This document shows positions 16,188 to 25,307 of a stretch of DNA of 54,542 nt, in pieces (within the stretch, counting starts at the first letter, position 1; each line of letters opens with the position of its first letter). A program made the position numbers and the translations under genes. The notes under the pieces were generated by a model. It worked only from the letters and a program-made list of their open reading frames with translations. It made no database searches and was not told where the DNA came from. The DNA is taken from assembly GCA_905235325.1 (NCBI GenBank), contig CAJOLE010000004.1, forward strand, positions 1-54,542. Reading direction: 5' to 3'. The DNA comes from an uncultured Prevotella sp. GTDB lineage: Bacteria > Bacteroidota > Bacteroidia > Bacteroidales > Bacteroidaceae.

Positions 16188-18244
16188 CTTGTGATGGTCT
16201 TTTTACCGTTTATAATATAGATACCTTTCTGGCTGGTATGGTTTGTTCTTTGTCCGTTCAGTTTGTAGATGGCGTCCTGCCGACGGTCAGCGCAGACTGG
16301 GCTGACGGCAGTAGGGGCAGCGACGTGGAGTGTCAGCTTGAAGCAAACCTGGGCATCACCCTTGGGTGTGAAGGTCAGCGTGCCGCTTGCGGGTGTGTCG
16401 AGTGTCAGCGTATGTGTGGCACGTGCCGGCGAGGCGTTGCGTGCCGGGAATACGTAGTCGGTCGAGGCGAAGGTTTTGCCGCCCAGTTCGCCGAGATAGG
16501 CGGTGGCTCCGTCCTGGTTGCAGTAGCCGTAGACGGTCACAGCGTCTATGCGCAGGCCGGTGGGCAGTTCCAGGATGTACTGCTTGTTGCGCGAGTACTT
16601 GATGGTGGCGTCGGAGCCTGTGGAGGGTGCTCCAGTCTGGTTCATCTTGAAGCCGCCAGTGAATGTCCAGTCGCCGTTGCTGGTCTGTCCGCTGATGTCG
16701 TACTCGCTGTATTGCGACTCGTCGGCCTGCAGTTTCCGGCCCTGCTCCTCGCCGCCTTCATTCTGGCGGGCGGTGATGTCGGCCACGAGCGAGTTGAGGT
16801 AGACTTCGAGGTTGGTGTAGCCCTCGTCGTTGAGCAGGTTTCCGTCGGTGGCACTCTTCGGATTGAGCCCGTTAGCCGTCTCCCAGTCGTCGGGCATACC
16901 GTCGCCGTCGGTGTCGGTCGGAGCCTCGGTGCTGTTCAGCGTGGGCCAGGCACTCCAGCTGTTGGCGGCGCCGACGGGCTTGTTGTCGTCCTGCGAGTTG
17001 ATGAAGCCGCTGCTCAGGCCCTTGCCCGTGTGGCTGGCCTTGCCCTGGCGGGTGTCGCTGACCATCTCCTCGTCGAACGAGTCGCGATGGAGCGAGCAGC
17101 CGGCGTAGTCGAGCACGCGCTCGTAGGCATCCTTGGCAGTGTGGGTGGTGGTGCAGATGAAGTCCATCGGGCTGGCGAGGCGGATGCTGTCCTTGGTTGC
17201 CTGCGTCCACGTGCCGTCGCAGCCGGAGGCATCCACCTGGTCGATGATGCCAATCTGCCAGTTGCTGTTGGTTACGTCGCTGTATTTCGAGTTGACGTTG
17301 CCCGTGACGTAGTACTTGCCCCAGAGATGGAGGGCTGGCTCGTAGGCGGGGTAGGTCTTGACATATTCGTTGGTGCGTATGCCGACGCCGGCTATGCGCT
17401 TTCCCTTCTTGTCGGTGGGCGAGCCAGGGCCGGGCTTGTAGTAGTTGTTCACGATGTTCACCGTCATCCCCTCGCCGCCGTAGCAGCCGTTAGAACCGAA
17501 GTTGTAGATGACGTTATTGCGCATATCCATCCGCTCGTCGAGCTGGGTGGTGGGGCGCGGACCGAGTCGCGGCGTGCGGCTGGTATGGTGGGCAATGAGG
17601 TTGTGGTGGAACGAGGCACCGCTGCCGCCCCAGTTGCCACCGTAGCCGTGGGCACCCTTGGAGTGTCCGCTGTTGACGAGACTCTGCGCTACGAGGCACC
17701 ACTGCACGGTGGTGTTCTTATTGCCGAGCACGGAGAGACACTCGTCGATGGACCACGAGACGGAGCAGTGGTCGATAATCCAGTCCTGCTTGTCGAAGCC
17801 GCCGAAGCCGTCCCAGCCGTCGGCACCGTCCTTGAGCACGTTCTTGTTGCCGAGGCGGAAGCGCATATAGCGCACGATGACGTTGTTGCCGCTGATGTTG
17901 CAGGGGTAGTCGGCCACGCAGATGCCGTCGCCGGGGGCCGTCTGTCCGGCGATGGTGGTGTTCGAGGGAATGCTGAGCGACGACTCTAAGTGGATGGTTC
18001 CCGAGACGTCGAAGACGATGGTCTTGGCTCCCTGCTGCTGCAGGCACCAGCGCAGCGACTGGTAGCCGGCGTCGTTAAGGTTCTTCACGTGGAGCACCTT
18101 GCCGCCGCGTCCGCCGGTGACGTATCGGCCGAAGCCCTCGGCGCCCGGGAAGGCGGGGGTCTTCTCCTGAGCCGCGGCCACCGTAGCGGCACAGAGCAGG
18201 AGCAGCATGGCGGCGAGTGTAGTAGTTTTGATGATAGTTTTCAT
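16184..18244 (-). CDS. Pectate lyase, polysaccharide lyase family 1
   Basis: About 687 residues. After the signal peptide the start AFPGAEGFGRYVTGGRGG is typical of PL1 parallel beta-helix lyases. Further blocks are DWIIDHCSVSWSIDE (about 145-160), AHGYGGNWGG, SFHHNLIAHHTSRTPR (about 205-220) and NNVIYNFGSNG. It cleaves polygalacturonate by beta-elimination and normally needs calcium. A DTDGDGMPDDWE calcium-binding motif follows at about 455, and the end has a YKLNGQR...KGIYIINGKK tail seen on secreted Prevotella proteins. I prefer ATG 18244 to 18280 because it starts the signal peptide cleanly. It is first in a PL1-GH3-CE12-GH106 block behind its own promoter. Confidence 0.92.
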   Translation of the reverse strand: MKTIIKTTTLAAMLLLLCAATVAAAQEKTPAFPGAEGFGRYVTGGRGGKVLHVKNLNDAGYQSLRWCLQQQGAKTIVFDVSGTIHLESSLSIPSNTTIAGQTAPGDGICVADYPCNISGNNVIVRYMRFRLGNKNVLKDGADGWDGFGGFDKQDWIIDHCSVSWSIDECLSVLGNKNTTVQWCLVAQSLVNSGHSKGAHGYGGNWGGSGASFHHNLIAHHTSRTPRLGPRPTTQLDERMDMRNNVIYNFGSNGCYGGEGMTVNIVNNYYKPGPGSPTDKKGKRIAGVGIRTNEYVKTYPAYEPALHLWGKYYVTGNVNSKYSDVTNSNWQIGIIDQVDASGCDGTWTQATKDSIRLASPMDFICTTTHTAKDAYERVLDYAGCSLHRDSFDEEMVSDTRQGKASHTGKGLSSGFINSQDDNKPVGAANSWSAWPTLNSTEAPTDTDGDGMPDDWETANGLNPKSATDGNLLNDEGYTNLEVYLNSLVADITARQNEGGEEQGRKLQADESQYSEYDISGQTSNGDWTFTGGFKMNQTGAPSTGSDATIKYSRNKQYILELPTGLRIDAVTVYGYCNQDGATAYLGELGGKTFASTDYVFPARNASPARATHTLTLDTPASGTLTFTPKGDAQVCFKLTLHVAAPTAVSPVCADRRQDAIYKLNGQRTNHTSQKGIYIINGKKTITR

Positions 18245-18277
18245 TATTGTGGTTATTAGTTGTTTGCTTTTCGAGGG

Positions 18278-18308
18278 CAAAGATACTAAAACTTTTTCAA
18301 ACGTGAAA
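18278..18308 (-). promoter_or_regulatory. Bacteroidetes-type promoter of the PL1-GH3-CE12-GH106 block
   Basis: On the minus strand TAtcTTTG lies at 18285-18278, with TTTC (one mismatch to TTTG) at 18308-18305, 19 nt apart. It lies between the terminator at 18329-18362 and the pectate lyase start. Confidence 0.5.
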
Positions 18309-18328
18309 ATAATCGCTGCACAAAGTGC

Positions 18329-18362
18329 GAAAAAACAGGCGGCGCAATGTCGCGCCGCCTGT
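18329..18362 (-). terminator. Rho-independent terminator of the SusC/D block
   Basis: A perfect 11-bp stem (ACAGGCGGCGC with GCGCCGCCTGT, 18335-18362) is followed on the minus strand by a run of six T. It lies 23 bp after the stop of the last gene of the SusC block. Confidence 0.9.
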
Positions 18363-18385
18363 AGGTAGTGGGTTGTGGATTCTGA

Positions 18386-20167
18386 TTACTTGTTCAGCAC
18401 CTTCTTGCCACCAATGATGACCACACCCTTGTAGTCGGCAGAAACCTTCTGGCCGGCGAGGTTGTAGATGGTGCCGTTCTGGGCTTCCACGGTCTTGATG
18501 GTCTTCACAGCGGTGTCGTCGCCACCCTCTGCGGGCGTAATCTCGATGCTGGAAATCATGATGTTACCAGTGCCGGAGTACTTCTGGAAGGTGAAGATGC
18601 TGCCGCCCTCGGCACCCTTCAGGCCGAACTCGATAACGTTGCCGTCGGGATTGATTTTCAGGTCCTCGCCACCGTAGTTGGTGCCGCTGACGTTGACATA
18701 GCACATACGGTCGCTGACAGCAGAGCCGTCATCAGCGTCATCAGCAGATAGGTTCTTGCAGGAGTTCTTCGAGCAGACGACCTTCACGTTGACGGAGTCG
18801 CCCTCGGCAACGAGGAACGAGATGTTGGTGTTGCTCATCTGGATGTAAGCCTCCTGGCCTGCAGGCACCTGATATTGAGCGTCGTTGCCGGCGAGAGCCT
18901 TGAAGGTGAGGTTCTTCACGAAGAAGTCCTTCTTGTCGGCGCTGATTTCGCCACCCTCGACTTTGTAGACTTCGCCGGTGGTAGATGTTGCGGTAGCCTC
19001 CTCATCGATGACGGCCGTACCGGCGGTGACGGAGATGGTCTTCTTCTCCTTGATGGGGTTCAGCACGTAGACGTCCTTCGTGGTGCTCTTCGACTTGAAG
19101 GTGCCATAGTCGCCGTTCTCAATCAGCGTGTAGGCGTAGATCGTGGCTGATTCATCCAGCGTTACCTGGCTCAGTTCCTCAGCGCCGCTCTCCGTACCGT
19201 CGAGGCTCAGGAAGTTGCGGGCGTTCTCGTAGGGAGAGACGATGGCGACGTTGGCACCTTCAGCTTCGATGGCAGGAGCGTCGAACGAGAAGCTCACGTT
19301 AGCCTCGTTGTCAGCGTTGGGCAGGAAGCTCCCGTCGTAAACCTTGCCGTCGCCCATGATGTCCATATAGGCCTGGAACTTGACAGTCATGTCCTGATAG
19401 CACTTGATAGGAGCAGTGTAGACAGGGCTGTTCTCGTTGGGGGTAGAACCGTCGGTGGTGTAGGTCACGACAGTGCCGAAGTCGCCGGCCATATTGGCCT
19501 TGACGCTGACCTCACGGAACCAGAGTCCGTCATCGTAAGTCTGGTCGCCGAGCTTCACGGTCGGTGTACCGAGAGCCTCGTTGGCCTCGACGATGATGAA
19601 GCTGACGAACATATCGCCATTGTACGAGCCGAGATAGTACAGGCCGTCGTCATTGACGGTGAACTCCCAGCGGAAACCGGCAACGGTAGAGGGATGGTCG
19701 GCGTCGGGAGCCGGGTTCAGGGCATCGCTCAGGTCGGCGCTCTTAGCAATCTTGGGGATACGTGCCTCTTTGCCGCTCTTGTTGTTGCCCTGCTCGAACA
19801 CGATGAGCTTGGTGCCGGCTGTCAGCTTCATGGCGATGACGTCCTGAGCGTTCTTCAGACGGAGCCAGTTGTAGTGCGGACCTGCATAGTCGGCACCATA
19901 CTTGTCGACGATCTCCTGGGTGACATAACCCTCGTTGCCGTCGACCACGGAGAGGTCAACCTGTCCCTTGTTGGTGGCGGTAGAGCCGCCAGTGACATCA
20001 AGGAAGTGGTTGGCGCCGAAGAGCACGCCCTTGCCGGGGCGGGCGCCAAGGTCGTCGCACACGAGTACATAACTGTGCTTCAGCACTTCCAGGTCGTCAA
20101 CCGTAGCGGCGTTGGAAGCACCTGCAAAGCCCATAAGGGCCAAAGCTAAAGTAAATAATTTTTTCAT
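18386..20167 (-). CDS. Secreted protein with chitobiase-like domain, function unknown
   Basis: 593 residues with a signal peptide (MKKLFTLALALMGFAGASNA). No catalytic family is recognised. Near residue 230 the segment VTYTTDGSTPNENSPVYTAPI is the typical strand of the chitobiase/hexosaminidase C-terminal immunoglobulin-like fold, often a spacer or glycan-binding module. The C-terminal third is rich in beta-strands and ends in GTIYNLAGQKV...KGVVIIGGKKVLNK, the short C-terminal tail shared with other secreted proteins here. It is the last gene of the SusC block, immediately before a terminator, so it may be a surface or extracellular glycan-binding accessory. That role is inference from position. 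Confidence 0.72.
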   Translation of the reverse strand: MKKLFTLALALMGFAGASNAATVDDLEVLKHSYVLVCDDLGARPGKGVLFGANHFLDVTGGSTATNKGQVDLSVVDGNEGYVTQEIVDKYGADYAGPHYNWLRLKNAQDVIAMKLTAGTKLIVFEQGNNKSGKEARIPKIAKSADLSDALNPAPDADHPSTVAGFRWEFTVNDDGLYYLGSYNGDMFVSFIIVEANEALGTPTVKLGDQTYDDGLWFREVSVKANMAGDFGTVVTYTTDGSTPNENSPVYTAPIKCYQDMTVKFQAYMDIMGDGKVYDGSFLPNADNEANVSFSFDAPAIEAEGANVAIVSPYENARNFLSLDGTESGAEELSQVTLDESATIYAYTLIENGDYGTFKSKSTTKDVYVLNPIKEKKTISVTAGTAVIDEEATATSTTGEVYKVEGGEISADKKDFFVKNLTFKALAGNDAQYQVPAGQEAYIQMSNTNISFLVAEGDSVNVKVVCSKNSCKNLSADDADDGSAVSDRMCYVNVSGTNYGGEDLKINPDGNVIEFGLKGAEGGSIFTFQKYSGTGNIMISSIEITPAEGGDDTAVKTIKTVEAQNGTIYNLAGQKVSADYKGVVIIGGKKVLNK

Positions 20168-20223
20168 AAAACTAATTAGTTAAGTTAAGAATAAAAAGGA
20201 TAAATTAAATCGTTACGTATTAT

Positions 20224-20252
20224 GCTCCACGGCGGGCGTGCCGCCGTGGAGC
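20224..20252. other. Strong intergenic hairpin within the SusC block
   Basis: GCTCCACGGCGG (20224-20235) pairs perfectly with CCGCCGTGGAGC (20241-20252) around a 5-nt loop. No T-run follows on the minus strand, so it is more likely to affect mRNA stability or partial termination between the small lipoprotein gene and the next gene than to be a full terminator. Confidence 0.65.
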
Positions 20253-20260
20253 GCGAGAGG

Positions 20261-20785
20261 TTACTGTTTGACGAGGTAAGTCTGAACAGGTGTGTCGCCG
20301 AAGTGAGCCAGCGTGAGCACCTCGCGGTCGCCACTGACGACGATGCCGGTGAAGATGGCCGACTTGGTGATGGCCCCCTTGTCGTTCTTCGTCTGCTTCA
20401 GGATTTCCACCTTGCCCGTGATGTTAGAGTAGGTGTACTCATAGTATGGCAGAGCGTCGGTGTTCGACTCGTCGACCCACGTGCCTTCGGTGACGCCCTT
20501 GCTCATCTTAACGGAAGCAGAGTCAGCCGATACGAAGCTGACGCTCTCAACGAAGCCCTGCACCTCCTGTCCGAAGGCGTTGGTCTTCAGCCCTGAGGCG
20601 CGCACCCAGCGCGTGCCGGCAACGGTCTCGGGGTGGGCAATCTTCAGCGAGTCGGTGTAGCCTTTGACCCATGTGGGGTTGGCAGTGTCAGTATCTTCGT
20701 ACTCGTTGGCATCGCTGCACGAGGCAACGGCGGCACCCATCAGCAGGGCCGCCATTGCAATCATTGTATTTCTGAATGTCTTCAT
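20261..20785 (-). CDS. Small lipoprotein of the SusC/D block, function unknown
   Basis: 174 residues. The leader MKTFRNTMIAMAALLMGAAVASCSD gives a lipobox cysteine near residue 23. The rest is a small beta-rich domain (TRWVRASGLKTNAFGQEV, EYTYSNITGKVEILKQ, FTGIVVSGDREVLTLAHFG), which I do not recognise as a named family. It lies 19 bp after the beta-helix lipoprotein gene, so it is probably an additional surface lipoprotein of the pectin uptake complex. Confidence 0.7.
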   Translation of the reverse strand: MKTFRNTMIAMAALLMGAAVASCSDANEYEDTDTANPTWVKGYTDSLKIAHPETVAGTRWVRASGLKTNAFGQEVQGFVESVSFVSADSASVKMSKGVTEGTWVDESNTDALPYYEYTYSNITGKVEILKQTKNDKGAITKSAIFTGIVVSGDREVLTLAHFGDTPVQTYLVKQ

Positions 20786-20804
20786 ACGTTCTTATCGGTT
20801 TTGA

Positions 20805-23147
20805 TTACTTGTTCCTCCAGCGGGCGGCACCTACATTATTCTTATAGATGTCGTTGTCGGTATTCTTGAAGTAGAGATTCACGTTGTACTCGGTCGTGGC
20901 CGTGCCGTCGAGTGCGTCGGCGCGGTGCATGTTCTGGTCGTTAGCCTGGGTAGCCACGTGCGGCGGGCAGGGCTGCTCCATCAGGTCGGTGGCCGAGATG
21001 CTGGCGACTTGGATCTCCAGTGTTCCGTTCAGTGTGGCCTGATTGCCCTTCACCAGCTTGCCGAAGTTATTGCTGGTGGCTGTCCACGGGTTGTAATAGA
21101 AGTTCAAGTTGTCGTTTGTTGCCCAGTTGTTGTCAAAATTCAAGGCCACCACGCCAGCCGAGCCGTCGGCCAGAGTCTGGGTGTTGCGGATGTCGGCACC
21201 CCACATGGCGAGCACGCGCTGGTCGCCGGGCTTCTTGCAGAGCACGAAGAGGTTGTTCTTGACGTTGAACACCGACTTGTCGGGCAGTCCGCGCATCTTG
21301 AAGATGGATCCGTCGGCACGGGTGTTGAAGTTGATGAGCGTGTTGTTCTCAAACGTGATGTACCACGGTCCCGATGTCCAGGCAATCTCCGACTGTTCGC
21401 TGAAGAACGAGGGGAACGGGCAGTCGTAGAACGTATTCTCGACGACCTTCATGTCTTTATAGAGGTTAGAGGCCACGTTCTGTCCCGAACCGTGAATCCA
21501 GCAGTAGCCGCCGGCACCCTGGTTGTAGTAGCCGCAGTCGAAGAACTGGTTGTTCTTGATGAGCACATGGTTCCACACCTTGTAGTTGGCACCCTGCTCA
21601 CGGATGAATCCGCGGACGAGGCGCTTGAACGTACAGTTCTCGATGACCAGCGAGTCGAGCGTCACGGCCATACCGTTGGAGTACATATTAAAGAAGTAGT
21701 TACCCGTCACGCCGCCCAGTCCGGCCACGTTGTCGCCGTAGTTGAATGCCTCGGGGTTGTCGAAGTCGATGTCGTAGAAGGCCAGCTTCTTCATATAGAT
21801 CTCACCGCCCTCACCGGCCTCGGGCTGGCGGCCGAACATAAACATCGAGTAGGGGCCGCCGTTCCACTGTTCACCGTTGGTGGCCTGGTCGTAGCGCGAG
21901 TGCTTGCCGATGCCGCAGATGACGCGGGCGCGCTTGCCCTGTGCCACATCCTCAGGACGTGTGCGCAGCGTGAAGCCCTTACAGGTGATGTCGTTACCGT
22001 CTATGTAGTAGGTCTTGCCGCCTTCGAGCAGGAAGGTCTGACCCTCGGCGTAGGCCGTGTTCGAGATGAAGTCGTAGAGAGTCGGGCTGATAGGAGCAGC
22101 CTGATACTTCGTGGTGGCCAGTGCGAAGACGTCGCCGCGCTTGATGTCGGCAGCGTCGGGGATGGACATGCTCTCGCCCTGGGCGTACAGTTCGTCATAG
22201 CTGAGCAGGATGGGCTCGCCCGGCTGTCCGTCGGAGCGTGCTGTGCAGGTGTTGTACTTGGCATCGATGGCCACGGGCACGCGGGGGTCGATAACGTCGA
22301 TGACGTAGACGGAGTTAGCCGTCAGTCCGTCGACCACGACATAGCCGCGCTCACGGTCGGCATCGGTAATCTCATACTTCTTCCACTTCTCGCCGACGGT
22401 AGAGTTGGGGTTGTTGGGCGAGGGCGATACCGTGAGATACTTGTAGCCCAGGTTACCATTCTCGTCGATGTTGAAGTTCTCGTAGAAGCTCTGCAGCTTG
22501 TCCTTGTCCTCGTCGAAGCTCAGGTCGAGACCCAGCTGGCTGATATTCGAGTTCAGGTAGACGTGCATCGTGTTCTCGGTGGTCTCGGCCTGGTTCACGT
22601 AGACGGCGTAGGGCGTCGGATAACGCTCGTTGGTCTTGATGCCGAGGTACTCCTGCCACTGGCGGCCGTTACCGTGGCCGTACCAGTTGCTGGCGTGCGA
22701 GAAGTCGGTCTTGTTGTTGTCGAGCTTCGACAGTGCACGGATGGCAAAGCGGTAGTCCGTCGAGTACTGCAGGTCCTTGATGAGCAGGTCGAGCACCTTG
22801 GGGCCGACGATGGTGTCGAGCAGCAGGTCGCTGGTGCCCTGAATCTTTGCCCAGGCTTCGCTGCCGCCGCTGACCTTGGGTTGCAGTGCCATCTGCACCT
22901 GGTAGCCGGCGCAGTCGTTCACGCCGTACCAGTAGAGGTGGATGGTGTTTCCGTGGGGGTAGGCACCGTCGAGTCCGCTGTTGTAGGGATAGTCGCTGCC
23001 CTTGCCGCGCGTGTTGTCGCAGATGAACATTGTCATAAACTCGCGGTCGGTGCCTGGAGCAGCGTCGTTGTCGTCCTTACAGGCAACGGTCAGTGCCGTG
23101 GAAGCCGCCACGAAGAGTAACAATATGCTATTCAGTATCTTTTTCAT
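20805..23147 (-). CDS. Surface beta-helix lipoprotein (DUF4957/DUF5123-like) of the SusC/D locus
   Basis: 780 residues, lipobox at ALTVAC (about residue 23). The first 310 residues look like fibronectin-III-type domains (LQYSTDYRFAIRAL). The second half is a right-handed beta-helix: repeated strands with NCTFKRLVRGF, VLIKNNQFFDCGYYNQG, VVENTFYDCPFPSFF, ITFENNTLINFN and VKNNLFVLCKKPG. This layout matches the DUF4957/DUF5123 proteins encoded after SusD in pectin loci, thought to bind or process galacturonan at the cell surface. It starts 22 bp after the susD stop. Enzymatic activity is not shown. Confidence 0.78.
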   Translation of the reverse strand: MKKILNSILLLFVAASTALTVACKDDNDAAPGTDREFMTMFICDNTRGKGSDYPYNSGLDGAYPHGNTIHLYWYGVNDCAGYQVQMALQPKVSGGSEAWAKIQGTSDLLLDTIVGPKVLDLLIKDLQYSTDYRFAIRALSKLDNNKTDFSHASNWYGHGNGRQWQEYLGIKTNERYPTPYAVYVNQAETTENTMHVYLNSNISQLGLDLSFDEDKDKLQSFYENFNIDENGNLGYKYLTVSPSPNNPNSTVGEKWKKYEITDADRERGYVVVDGLTANSVYVIDVIDPRVPVAIDAKYNTCTARSDGQPGEPILLSYDELYAQGESMSIPDAADIKRGDVFALATTKYQAAPISPTLYDFISNTAYAEGQTFLLEGGKTYYIDGNDITCKGFTLRTRPEDVAQGKRARVICGIGKHSRYDQATNGEQWNGGPYSMFMFGRQPEAGEGGEIYMKKLAFYDIDFDNPEAFNYGDNVAGLGGVTGNYFFNMYSNGMAVTLDSLVIENCTFKRLVRGFIREQGANYKVWNHVLIKNNQFFDCGYYNQGAGGYCWIHGSGQNVASNLYKDMKVVENTFYDCPFPSFFSEQSEIAWTSGPWYITFENNTLINFNTRADGSIFKMRGLPDKSVFNVKNNLFVLCKKPGDQRVLAMWGADIRNTQTLADGSAGVVALNFDNNWATNDNLNFYYNPWTATSNNFGKLVKGNQATLNGTLEIQVASISATDLMEQPCPPHVATQANDQNMHRADALDGTATTEYNVNLYFKNTDNDIYKNNVGAARWRNK

Positions 23148-23168
23148 ATCTTTGAGCGTGCTATGTGA

Positions 23169-25292
23169 TTAATAACCGTAATAATTCTTGTAGGCACCGG
23201 CTGCGCGCTGGATGACCGTGTTGGGAATAGGCAGGATGTAGCGCACGGCGGGCAGCTGGCTGGCCGTCAGGATTGAGGAGAACTGCTCCTGGGCACCGTT
23301 GCGGATGACCCACAGGTTGCCGCTGTCGTCGCAGCGGATGTAGCCGTAGAACGAGTACTTACACTGGTCCTTGGGCAGGCCCGAGTCGGCATCGCCCCAC
23401 TGGTAGAAGTCGGCGCGGTTCCAGCCTGCAGCCTTGAAGCCGTAATCCTTAATCTGGCTGGTTGTGGGCTGCGCCTTGGCAGGCTTGTAGGCGTTGAAAA
23501 TGCGCAGGCTCTGCATCGACTGGTTAGGATAATTCATTGCAAAGTTGAAGCTGGGGTCGAGCAGGTAGCCGTAGAACTGCGTGCGGCACAGGCGTATGCC
23601 GACGGGCGTGGGCTCGTCAATTTTGTACTGGTGGTAGTAGATGCGCTCGGGCAGGTTGTCGATATAGCCGTCATCGGTCGAGTAGCCGTCGTGCTCGTTG
23701 ATGGCATCCTCGTAGCCCGACATACCGCTGGCGTTCTGCATGCCTGCTGAGTAGTAGCGCAGGAAGCTGTACATCAGCTCCTCGCCGTAGGTGTTGGTGC
23801 GCACGAGGTCGCGCCAGCGTGAGTTCTCGCCGGCAAACTCCCACTTACGCTCGTCGAGGACGGCCTTTTGGAAGGCCTCCTTCGATGTCTGGGCCTCGGC
23901 GATGAACGTGGGGTCGCCATCCTCGAAGGCACGCTTGTGAACCTGTGTCAGACAGTTGACGGCCTGCTCCGTGGGACCGCCGTTCAGTTCGTTGGCAGCC
24001 TCGGCGTACATCAGCAGCACGTCGGCATAGCGCATATAGGGGAAGTTGATGCCCGTGGCACCGGTGGAGATGTCGCCTGCAGCGGCGCTCTCTGCTGTCC
24101 AGAGCTTCGACCACTTGTTGTTGTGGACGTAGTACTCGTTGCGGATATAGACTGAGTCGGCCAGACTACCCTCCGCATTGGTGAAGTAGCTGTAGTACCA
24201 CAAGCCATTGACAAACTCGCGGCGCTTGTCACCGTCGCGGAACAGGAAGCGGTAGAAGGCGTTCAGACGGGTGCTGCCCTTGGCCTCGCCCCACGGTCCG
24301 ACGGTCTTTCCCTCGTAGGCCGAATAGGTCGGTCCCTGCAGGTAGCCGGTGTTGCCGGTCGACTGCTTGGCAAAGGGAATCTCGAAGATGGGGTCGTCGT
24401 TGTTCACCACCTGGTAGTTGCACTCGCCTACGAACACCTCCTGATAGGGCATTGTCAGCGCGTGGGTGCCGGCCGAGATGACGGAGTCGGCATACTGCAT
24501 AGCCGTCTTGTAGTAGTCCTGATAGTTGGCCGGGCGCTGCATCGTGCCGTAGTTGCGCGAGTCTTCCTTGCTGGGGCGCAGCGAGTAGCCGCCGGCGGTC
24601 AGGGCGATGCGGGCGATGAGAGCCTGTGCAAACTCCTTCGAGCAGTGCTCGACGGTGACGCTGCTGGTCGACTGCATGAAGGGCGATGCCTTCTGCAGGT
24701 CGGCGATGAGAGCCTTCTGGATTTCCTCACGGTCGACGACGGGGAAGATGTAGTCGTCGCGCATCGAGGCCGAGCTGAAGGTGAAGGGCAAGTCGCCGAA
24801 CATCACCACGAGGTCGTGGTAGATCATGGCGCGCAGGCACTTGGCCTCGCCAATCCACTGCATCACCTGGCTGTCCTGACTCCACTCGGGGTCGTTGTCG
24901 GTGTTGACGACGAAGGAGCTGGCCTCGGCGGCGTTGATAAACTTGTTGCAGTACTCCACCAGTCGGTAGGCAGCCGTCCAGAATTTAAGAATTTCGGCAC
25001 CCTGGTCGTCGCAGTCGAAGCGGCCATAGGTGTTGTGGGCGTGGGAGTTGTCAGAGCTGATCTGTATGTCGACGTCGCTGTTGAGGATGAACGTCGACTG
25101 GTAGGCTTGTCCGTAGAGGTCGTTGACCAGTGCCTGTGCGTAGACACCGTTAAGTGCGCGCTCTATCTCGGTCTTCTGGCTGTAGACGAACTCCTGGGTG
25201 TAGGACGACGGTGCATCGACATCCAGATAGTCGTTGCAGGATGCCAGTGCCAATACAGCCGTTCCAGCCAGTAAAATATTCTTGATTTTCAT
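23169..25292 (-). CDS. susD: SusD/RagB-family glycan-binding lipoprotein
   Basis: 707 residues, lipobox LALASC near residue 19. The family features are CNDYLDVDAPSSYTQEFVYSQ at the mature start, helical TPR-like regions, GEAKCLRAMIYHDLVVMFGDLPF (about 149-171) and FPYMRYADVLLMYAEAANELNG (about 415-436). SusD proteins sit on the extracellular face of the SusC barrel and deliver oligosaccharides to it. The gene follows susC after 15 bp. The substrate is inferred to be pectin-derived from the neighbouring enzymes. Confidence 0.95.
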   Translation of the reverse strand: MKIKNILLAGTAVLALASCNDYLDVDAPSSYTQEFVYSQKTEIERALNGVYAQALVNDLYGQAYQSTFILNSDVDIQISSDNSHAHNTYGRFDCDDQGAEILKFWTAAYRLVEYCNKFINAAEASSFVVNTDNDPEWSQDSQVMQWIGEAKCLRAMIYHDLVVMFGDLPFTFSSASMRDDYIFPVVDREEIQKALIADLQKASPFMQSTSSVTVEHCSKEFAQALIARIALTAGGYSLRPSKEDSRNYGTMQRPANYQDYYKTAMQYADSVISAGTHALTMPYQEVFVGECNYQVVNNDDPIFEIPFAKQSTGNTGYLQGPTYSAYEGKTVGPWGEAKGSTRLNAFYRFLFRDGDKRREFVNGLWYYSYFTNAEGSLADSVYIRNEYYVHNNKWSKLWTAESAAAGDISTGATGINFPYMRYADVLLMYAEAANELNGGPTEQAVNCLTQVHKRAFEDGDPTFIAEAQTSKEAFQKAVLDERKWEFAGENSRWRDLVRTNTYGEELMYSFLRYYSAGMQNASGMSGYEDAINEHDGYSTDDGYIDNLPERIYYHQYKIDEPTPVGIRLCRTQFYGYLLDPSFNFAMNYPNQSMQSLRIFNAYKPAKAQPTTSQIKDYGFKAAGWNRADFYQWGDADSGLPKDQCKYSFYGYIRCDDSGNLWVIRNGAQEQFSSILTASQLPAVRYILPIPNTVIQRAAGAYKNYYGY

Positions 25293-25307
25293 ATCTGTGA
25301 CTTATTT